Assembly: GCF_000152745.1 (NCBI RefSeq)
Contig: NZ_CH672428.1
Location: 3,099,846 to 3,163,845 of the forward strand
DNA: 64,000 nucleotides
Direction of reading: 5' to 3'
DNA from: Oceanicaulis sp. HTCC2633
Lineage (GTDB): Bacteria; Pseudomonadota; Alphaproteobacteria; Caulobacterales; Maricaulaceae
Made by a program: the position numbers and the translations under genes
In this document: positions 58,902 through 64,000 of the stretch, in pieces
How positions within the stretch are numbered: the first letter of the stretch is position 1
How the letters are laid out: each line of letters opens with the position of its first letter
Notes under the pieces: model-generated
What the model was told of the DNA's origin: nothing
The model's input: the letters and a program-made list of their open reading frames with translations, nothing else
The model's database searches: none

Positions 58902-60128
58902 TCAGTTCCCGCGGTTTTGTGTCGCGAAGGTCGCCGCATTGCCCACGGCTGTGGCCGAGCTCGTGATCGTGCGAACCTGGCCGGCATGGGTTGTGACAGA
59001 GCTGGCCGAGATGGCGCCGGAATTGATCTGGTTGATCTCGCCCGACACGCCTACCGGGCAGCTGGCGCAGACATAGGCCGATTGCGCATTGCCGATGGCG
59101 GTGGCGTTCAGGATAGAACCCAGGCCGCCGCCGGCGCCGCCGGTCATCGTCACATTGGCGATGACATCGCCGGAATTGGTCTGCTGCACGCCCTGATAAG
59201 TGTTCGCGCCAATGGTGGAGGTCAACGCCGCGTTGCCCACAGCATTGGCCGAACCGGTCGCGTAGCCATTGGCGAACTGGTCAGCGAGAATCACCGTTTC
59301 AGCGCGCACCTCGCCTGAATTGTTCTGAACGCCGCCGGTTTCGCTATCGCCATAGTCGTTCTGGAAGGTCGCGGTATTGCCCGCCGCCTGGGAGGCCGCC
59401 GTGACGCCATAATCGGCGTTGCCGATCTCGGCATGGGCGGTTGCCGTCGTGGATCCGGTCTGTGACTGGTCCAGCGTCAGGCTCGAATCCTCGTCCTCTG
59501 CGGTGGAGATCAGGCTGTTGCCGGCCGCCACGGCGCCCACGACGCTGGTCTCGATTTCAGCGTCCGCCGCTTCAACGCGGGCCTCGGCGCGGGAGTCAGC
59601 GGCGCTCGCCTGACGGATCGACAGGGTCTGTCCGCCTTCCGCGCTGGTCTGGATGGCGTTTACGGCGCTGGACGCAGTCTGAACCGTGTGAGCGGCGTAA
59701 TCGGAGATGCGCAGACGCGACAGCGCGGAAACCTGACCCGCGCCGGCGGTCTGGTTGAGGTCGAGACTAAGGGCGCCGTCTTCCACGCCAGCGGTCAGGG
59801 CGTTGCCCTGTGCGGTTGCGGTGCTGACGACGCTGGCCCAGACCCCGTTGGCGCTGAGCAGGGATTGCGCGGTCACAGCGCCCCCGAGCGTCTGCGCGCC
59901 GGAAATCTCGCTGTCGCCGGACAGGGCGCCCGTGCCCGAATTGCCCTGGGTGACCGCGGTCGAGATCATGTCCCGCACGCCATCCGCGTCCTGAGCGTCT
60001 TCAGCTGAGACAGGGCCTGTCTGGTCCTGATCGAGCTCGACCTTATTGATAGGTTCCGCGAAGCTGGCTGCGGATATCAACGTCGCGGCGCTGGTGCCCG
60101 CGATCAACACTCGTGCGAGCCTGGACAT
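58902..60128 (-). CDS. hfaD: holdfast anchor protein HfaD
   Basis: Outer-membrane-associated protein that fixes the holdfast adhesin to the stalk tip. The 408-residue product has a signal peptide (to FAEP) and a long series of Ala/Ser/Thr/Gln-rich repeats with TATAQGN- and AVGNAA-like turns, typical of HfaD and of extended beta-structure. A CVCASCP-like pair of cysteines (VCASCPVG) is near residue 355. Third gene of hfaABD; it overlaps hfaB by 86 nt in another frame. Identification rests on operon order with HfaA and the CsgG-like HfaB. Confidence 0.85.
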   Translation of the reverse strand: MSRLARVLIAGTSAATLISAASFAEPINKVELDQDQTGPVSAEDAQDADGVRDMISTAVTQGNSGTGALSGDSEISGAQTLGGAVTAQSLLSANGVWASVVSTATAQGNALTAGVEDGALSLDLNQTAGAGQVSALSRLRISDYAAHTVQTASSAVNAIQTSAEGGQTLSIRQASAADSRAEARVEAADAEIETSVVGAVAAGNSLISTAEDEDSSLTLDQSQTGSTTATAHAEIGNADYGVTAASQAAGNTATFQNDYGDSETGGVQNNSGEVRAETVILADQFANGYATGSANAVGNAALTSTIGANTYQGVQQTNSGDVIANVTMTGGAGGGLGSILNATAIGNAQSAYVCASCPVGVSGEINQINSGAISASSVTTHAGQVRTITSSATAVGNAATFATQNRGN

Positions 60129-61032
60129 AGGGAGCCTCCGTGGGGGCGTAAGCGGTGTTCAGCTGAACGCCGCCGGTAATATTGGATGGGCCGATCGGGT
60201 CGTTGAAGGAACAGACCTGTTCGGGCGACACCTGATAGAGCTGGGAGGAGATCTCCAGCACGGCGCGCTCGACGACCGAGCGCACGGCCAGCTGGATCGG
60301 CTCCAGAGAGCGCCCGCCCGCAGAGGCGTCCAGCACCACATCGCCAAAGAAGGCGAAGACCCCGGCGGACAGCTCGCGGCCGATGATCTGCTTCTGATAG
60401 GAAACGACATCGACCACCTCGAGGGTGCGCGAGTCGATCAGGCGCAGGTCGAGGCCGACATTCATCACATACATGCGGCGCGAGAACAGGCCCGACGGAT
60501 CGGAGTCCACAGAATCGCCCGCCAGAACATCCTGGCCGTTGGAGCGGATATTGGCGTTCAGCTCGGTGATGCCGCCCACCAGATAATAGTCCGAGCCCGG
60601 GATCGAACCCGCATAGATCTGGCGATAGCCGTCCTGCTCGGCGGCGTCGCCGATCAGCTGGTTGTTGGCGTAGCGCAGCTCGAGCTCAGCGACGGACGTG
60701 TCAAAACGCTCCACCAGTCGCGCGCCCGCCTTGGCGAAGGCGCTGATCGCCATCAGGGAGGCGCCTTGGGTCACCCGGGTGCCGCCTTCAGGGTTCATCT
60801 GACCGGTATAGTCCGCGATCCGGCCCACGGCGACGCGGGGCGCGGCCTGACCATGCTGGCGGGCATAGCCCGACAGACAGACCAGCGCATCCGAATAGGG
60901 CGTCGGGTTCGGGGTCACCGGCGCGCCGCCGGTCGGCGTGGCGTAAAGCCCGTCCGCGCCCGGGGTCGAAGTGGCGCAGGCTGTGAGGGACAGCGCGCCG
61001 GCCGCGGCGGCGATGAGACGCTTAACGGTCAT
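60043..61032 (-). CDS. hfaB: holdfast anchor secretin HfaB (CsgG family)
   Basis: CsgG-type outer-membrane lipoprotein thought to export or assemble HfaA and HfaD. The ATG at 61032 gives a lipoprotein signal MTVKRLIAAAAGALSLTAC (Cys about 19) and 329 residues. The CsgG core is visible in RVAVGRIADYTGQ, RLVERFD, LVGGITELN and DLRLIDSRTLEVVD. Its start overlaps the hfaA stop by 11 nt, so translation is coupled. Confidence 0.92.
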   Translation of the reverse strand: MTVKRLIAAAAGALSLTACATSTPGADGLYATPTGGAPVTPNPTPYSDALVCLSGYARQHGQAAPRVAVGRIADYTGQMNPEGGTRVTQGASLMAISAFAKAGARLVERFDTSVAELELRYANNQLIGDAAEQDGYRQIYAGSIPGSDYYLVGGITELNANIRSNGQDVLAGDSVDSDPSGLFSRRMYVMNVGLDLRLIDSRTLEVVDVVSYQKQIIGRELSAGVFAFFGDVVLDASAGGRSLEPIQLAVRSVVERAVLEISSQLYQVSPEQVCSFNDPIGPSNITGGVQLNTAYAPTEAPYVQARTSVDRGHQRRDVDIRSQLRGTYQ

Positions 61033-61480
61033 TGGCGGCTTCTCCCTGAGAGGACTGGGTGTTTGCGGTCGCGCCCGCATGGGCGGTGATGTCGCCTGTA
61101 TTGGTCTGGCGATTGTTGATCACCACGGTGTTGTAATTGCCGTTCACCACCACATTGAGCTGGTTGCCGATGGCGCTCGCCCCGGCGCTGGTGAACAGGC
61201 CGGACTGGGACTGGCTGTTCAGGCCGACGCCGGTTGCGCTCTGGGTGAGGGCGCTGGCCTGGGCCGAGACGCCCACGCCGGTCTGGATAATGCCGTTCAG
61301 GACAACCCGGTTGCCGCCGACGCGGGCGCCGACATACGCTTGGTTTTCCGAGCCATAGGCCTGACCATAGGGACGATTCCACTCCGACGGATTGGCCGCG
61401 GTGGATTGCGCCATGGCCGAGGACGCTGCGAAAATGGCTGCGGCGGTCGCGCAGAGCCAGACTTTAAGCTGACGGGTCAT
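61022..61480 (-). CDS. hfaA: holdfast anchor protein HfaA (curlin-like)
   Basis: Surface anchor protein with curli-like repeats. The 152-residue product has a signal peptide (to SAMA) and Gln/Asn/Gly-rich repeats such as NQLNVVVNGNYNTVVINN and ITAHAGATANTQSSQG, like those of CsgA-type subunits. It is first in hfaABD. The HfaA-HfaB-HfaD order is that of Caulobacter, which marks the host as a holdfast-making cell. It is divergent from the rhomboid gene with an 83-nt gap. Confidence 0.92.
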   Translation of the reverse strand: MTRQLKVWLCATAAAIFAASSAMAQSTAANPSEWNRPYGQAYGSENQAYVGARVGGNRVVLNGIIQTGVGVSAQASALTQSATGVGLNSQSQSGLFTSAGASAIGNQLNVVVNGNYNTVVINNRQTNTGDITAHAGATANTQSSQGEAANDR

Positions 61481-61563
61481 GCCTTATGTGTCCTCTTTGA
61501 AGACGGTTCGGTCCTCAGGCTGCAATGGCCATGCCAAACCCCTCTCAACACTAGGAAAGCCTC

Positions 61564-62277
61564 ATGAGCGACGCGCCGCCCCCTCTGTCCCAGGATGATC
61601 CCGATGCCGGCGGAGCCGCTTCAGAGCGCCCGACGCCGCCGCGCGAGCCCCTGTTCAATGCTCTGCCCGGCGTCGTGCTTGTGCTCGCCGCCATCATTCT
61701 GGCGGTTCAGCTTGCGGAATCGCTGTCCTTCGGACGGGGCGGATCGGTGCATGCCCTGATCTACTGGGCGGGCGCGTTGCGGACCGGCGCTGCGGTCGAC
61801 GCCTTCCCGCCGGCGCCCCTGTTCGGCCTCTCGCCCTATATCCTGCATGTATTCGTGCACGCGGGCTGGGCCCATCTTCTGATCAATCTGGGCGTGCTGC
61901 TCGCGGTGGGGCCGGCCGTGCGTCGACCTTTCGGCCCGGGCTTGCGCGGAGATACGGGGTTCTTGGTTTTCTTCTTCGCCTGCGCGATCGGCGGCGCCGT
62001 GCTGCACCAGACCACCCATCTGACCGAGGCGACCACAATGGCGGGCGCCTCCACCGCCATTTCCGGGCTGATCGCCGCGGCGGGCTGGGCGAGGGGCGGT
62101 CGCACCGGCATGTATCAGCTCGCATTGCCCTGGCTGGGACTCAATCTGGCGCTCGCCCTGGTCAATCTCGTCTTTCCCGTTCCCATCGCCTGGGCCGGAC
62201 ATGTGGGCGGCTTGCTGGTCGGGATGCTGGCCTATCCGGTCTGTGTCCGGATCCTGGGCGCGCGGCGGCGCGTCTAG
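61564..62277 (+). CDS. rhomboid intramembrane serine protease
   Basis: A 237-residue membrane protease with about six helices. The catalytic Ser163 is in GASTAISG, the catalytic His213 in WAGHVGGLLVG, and the oxyanion HXXXN in HLLINL (His104, Asn108). The first 30 residues are Pro/Asp-rich and cytoplasmic. Rhomboids cut membrane proteins in the bilayer; the substrate is unknown, though lipoproteins or anchors of the adjacent holdfast genes are possible. Confidence 0.92.
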   Translation: MSDAPPPLSQDDPDAGGAASERPTPPREPLFNALPGVVLVLAAIILAVQLAESLSFGRGGSVHALIYWAGALRTGAAVDAFPPAPLFGLSPYILHVFVHAGWAHLLINLGVLLAVGPAVRRPFGPGLRGDTGFLVFFFACAIGGAVLHQTTHLTEATTMAGASTAISGLIAAAGWARGGRTGMYQLALPWLGLNLALALVNLVFPVPIAWAGHVGGLLVGMLAYPVCVRILGARRRV

Positions 62278-62352
62278 GCCGGCGCAAAGCTCCGTTTGTG
62301 GGGCGGGGACCGGTGTGGTTATACTCCCAGTACACGAGCGAGGGAGGTCCGC

Positions 62353-62784
62353 ATGACCGCTGCACGCATACTTGATGACAAGGGGGCGACGGTCTTCACG
62401 CTCGCCCCGTCCCAGACCCTGCAGGAAGCCGCCGTCGCACTCACCCAGCACAGGGTGGGCGCGGTGATCGTCACCGACGCCGGCGATCAGCCGGTCGGGG
62501 TGTTCTCCGAACGCGATCTCGCCCGAGCGATCGCAGGCTCCGGTCCGTCCGCGCTGTCCGAGCGTGTCGAGTCGGTCATGAGCACAGGACTCATCACCGC
62601 CAGCCCGTCCGATGATATCGATACGCTCCTGGCGCTGATGACGGAGAAACGGGTCCGTCACATCATCATCATGGATGAGGGGCGCATGACCGGCGTGGTG
62701 TCGATCGGAGATGTGGTCAAACGCAAGATCGCCCATGCCGAGGCCGAAGCGGAAAGTCTCAAGGCCTATATAGAGGGCGCCTGA
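62353..62784 (+). CDS. two-CBS-domain protein
   Basis: A 143-residue protein made of two CBS domains (about 8-60 and 75-130), with GAVIVTDAGDQPVGVFSERD and IIMDEGRMTGVVSIGDVV. CBS pairs bind adenosine nucleotides and gate partner proteins. The ATG at 62353 follows GGAGG. It is a lone gene before the rRNA operon, so its partner is unknown. Confidence 0.92.
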   Translation: MTAARILDDKGATVFTLAPSQTLQEAAVALTQHRVGAVIVTDAGDQPVGVFSERDLARAIAGSGPSALSERVESVMSTGLITASPSDDIDTLLALMTEKRVRHIIIMDEGRMTGVVSIGDVVKRKIAHAEAEAESLKAYIEGA

Positions 62785-63125
62785 CAGCAAGGGCCTCAGC
62801 GTGCGGGGGTTCAGGGCGCAAGCCATCCCCCAACAGTCAGTATGCGTCTGACTGCGCAAACCTGCAGTTTGACTCCCATTCGGGGTTGCGTCCCCCGGGA
62901 GGGGCGGATACACCCCCACTCCTCGGCGGCGGGAACAACGACGCGCCGGCGGCCAGTGAAAATCTTCTGAAGATTGATCTTGTCGACGGATGCAAATCGC
63001 TCCATACTGCTGAGCCTCTCCGAAAGGAAGGAGTTCAAAAACCGGCGAAACCCTTTCGCTGGAGCCGACGCTTTCGTGTCAGTTTCAGCGGGGCTAACCG
63101 ACTGCAGAGCTTCTGAAATTCGGAG
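62785..63125. other. gene-free stretch before the rRNA promoters
   Basis: No convincing gene is seen here. Open frames on both strands are short, lack ribosome sites and have unlikely composition. The stretch separates the CBS gene from the tandem rRNA promoters and may contain further upstream activating sequence. Confidence 0.6.
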
Positions 63126-63154
63126 TTGACCTGGAGATCGGCTTTCACTAGAAA
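63126..63154 (+). promoter_or_regulatory. rRNA operon promoter P1
   Basis: TTGACC and TAGAAA are 17 nt apart, followed by a GC-rich CCGCGCTCC start region of the kind linked to stringent control. The same element recurs 83 nt downstream. Confidence 0.8.
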
Positions 63155-63208
63155 CCGCGCTCCATTGTTGGCCGCCTTGGCCTGGTGTTACGGCGCTGAA
63201 AAAGGTGG

Positions 63209-63237
63209 TTGACTGGGGGATCGGGTTTCACTAGAAA
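63209..63237 (+). promoter_or_regulatory. rRNA operon promoter P2
   Basis: TTGACT and TAGAAA are 17 nt apart. Bases 63209-63246 differ from the P1 copy at only a few positions in the spacer, and both share TTTCACTAGAAACCGCGCTC. Confidence 0.82.
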
Positions 63238-63322
63238 CCGCGCTCCTTCAGCCGGACGGCTTCTCGAGAGTGGGGCGGTTTGGCGGTCAGGTTTTCAGGT
63301 TGCGGCCTGGATGATTTGACCG

Positions 63323-63333
63323 GCTCTTTGACA
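63323..63333 (+). promoter_or_regulatory. boxA antitermination site of the rRNA leader
   Basis: GCTCTTTGACA matches the boxA consensus that loads NusB/NusE for rRNA antitermination, about 200 nt before 16S. Bases 63334-63527 are the rest of the leader. Confidence 0.8.
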
Positions 63334-63527
63334 TTGTTGGTTTTGGAAAGAGAAGCGCAGGCGGCGGCTTTCTGCGAGTGGAACAGCCCATTGGGCGATG
63401 TCACTCACTTTAAGCAAGTCTGCTTGTTCGTTTCTCTTCAAGGTGTGGAGGTCTGACGCCTGGCTTTGGTCAGATGTCAGTTATCTCTGTCACTTTGAGT
63501 TTGAACGACGCAAGCGAGCTAGCTGAA

Positions 63528-64000
<473 letters not shown>

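Noticed and set aside
62811..63116. Short frames on both strands before the rRNA promoters
   Set aside because: No ribosome sites, overlapping one another, and no protein-like features.
63126..63246. Two similar 40-nt repeats as a CRISPR-like array
   Set aside because: Only two copies, each with -35 and -10 hexamers, directly before an rRNA operon; they are promoters.

Overview
The window comes from a GC-rich alphaproteobacterium, most likely a stalked marine member of the Maricaulales (Oceanicaulis, Maricaulis or Glycocaulis type). Three things point there. The partial 16S gene at the right edge has an alphaproteobacterial sequence. Several alphaproteobacterial families are present (DUF1289, DUF3126, PAS_5, a PleC/DivJ-type kinase, the cycHJKL order of cytochrome c maturation genes). 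A complete hfaABD holdfast-anchor operon indicates a Caulobacter-like surface-attached, prosthecate lifestyle. Genus assignment is inference; no search could be run.

Layout, left to right. 0.1-6 kb: an unknown helical protein, a DUF938 methyltransferase and the cytochrome c maturation operon ccmI-ccmE-ccmF-ccmH, whose genes overlap by 4 nt. 6-11 kb: an alpha/beta-hydrolase-OsmC fusion, then an envelope-stress unit of DegP protease, OmpR-type regulator and histidine kinase. 11-16.3 kb: glnE, then a module of secreted four-EF-hand protein, ECF-type sigma factor, membrane anti-sigma-like protein and CnrX-like periplasmic sensor. 16.3-20.1 kb, minus strand: a large PAS histidine kinase preceded by a single-domain response regulator, and a conserved hypothetical. 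20.2-30.4 kb: metabolic and housekeeping genes (pyrC, a YahK-like alcohol dehydrogenase with cupin and divergent LysR, dusA, TauE/SafE, CNT nucleoside transporter, acyltransferase, uracil-DNA glycosylase family, branched-chain amino acid dehydrogenase). 30.5-37.5 kb: an ABC-F ATPase, a ferric-iron ABC importer and a MATE pump. 37.5-43.2 kb: tRNA-Val(CAC), gph, glmU, gabD, rpiA and a nitroreductase.

43.3-54.2 kb: a TetR regulator with an RND efflux system whose adaptor gene is disrupted by a cluster of single-base excesses, NUDIX, cysE, DUF3126, an osmoprotectant-type ABC importer whose ATPase gene has a 2-nt frameshift, phoH preceded by a proline-rich leader ORF that carries an intrinsic terminator, and a gamma-carbonic anhydrase. 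54.2-62.8 kb is a surface and signalling region: FadL-like porin, a GYF-domain protein whose C-terminal half looks Cas2/SinR-like, a double-PilZ protein, a PAS_5 protein, an unrecognised secreted Cys/Pro-rich repeat protein, hfaABD, a rhomboid protease and a CBS protein. The last 0.9 kb is the rRNA operon leader with two near-identical tandem promoters, a boxA and the first ~470 nt of 16S rRNA.

The most unusual items are the phoH leader/attenuator, the GYF + Cas2/SinR-like fusion, the sigma/EF-hand/CnrX-like module, the ABC-F leader hairpin, the unknown repeat protein beside hfaABD, and the two damaged transporter genes.
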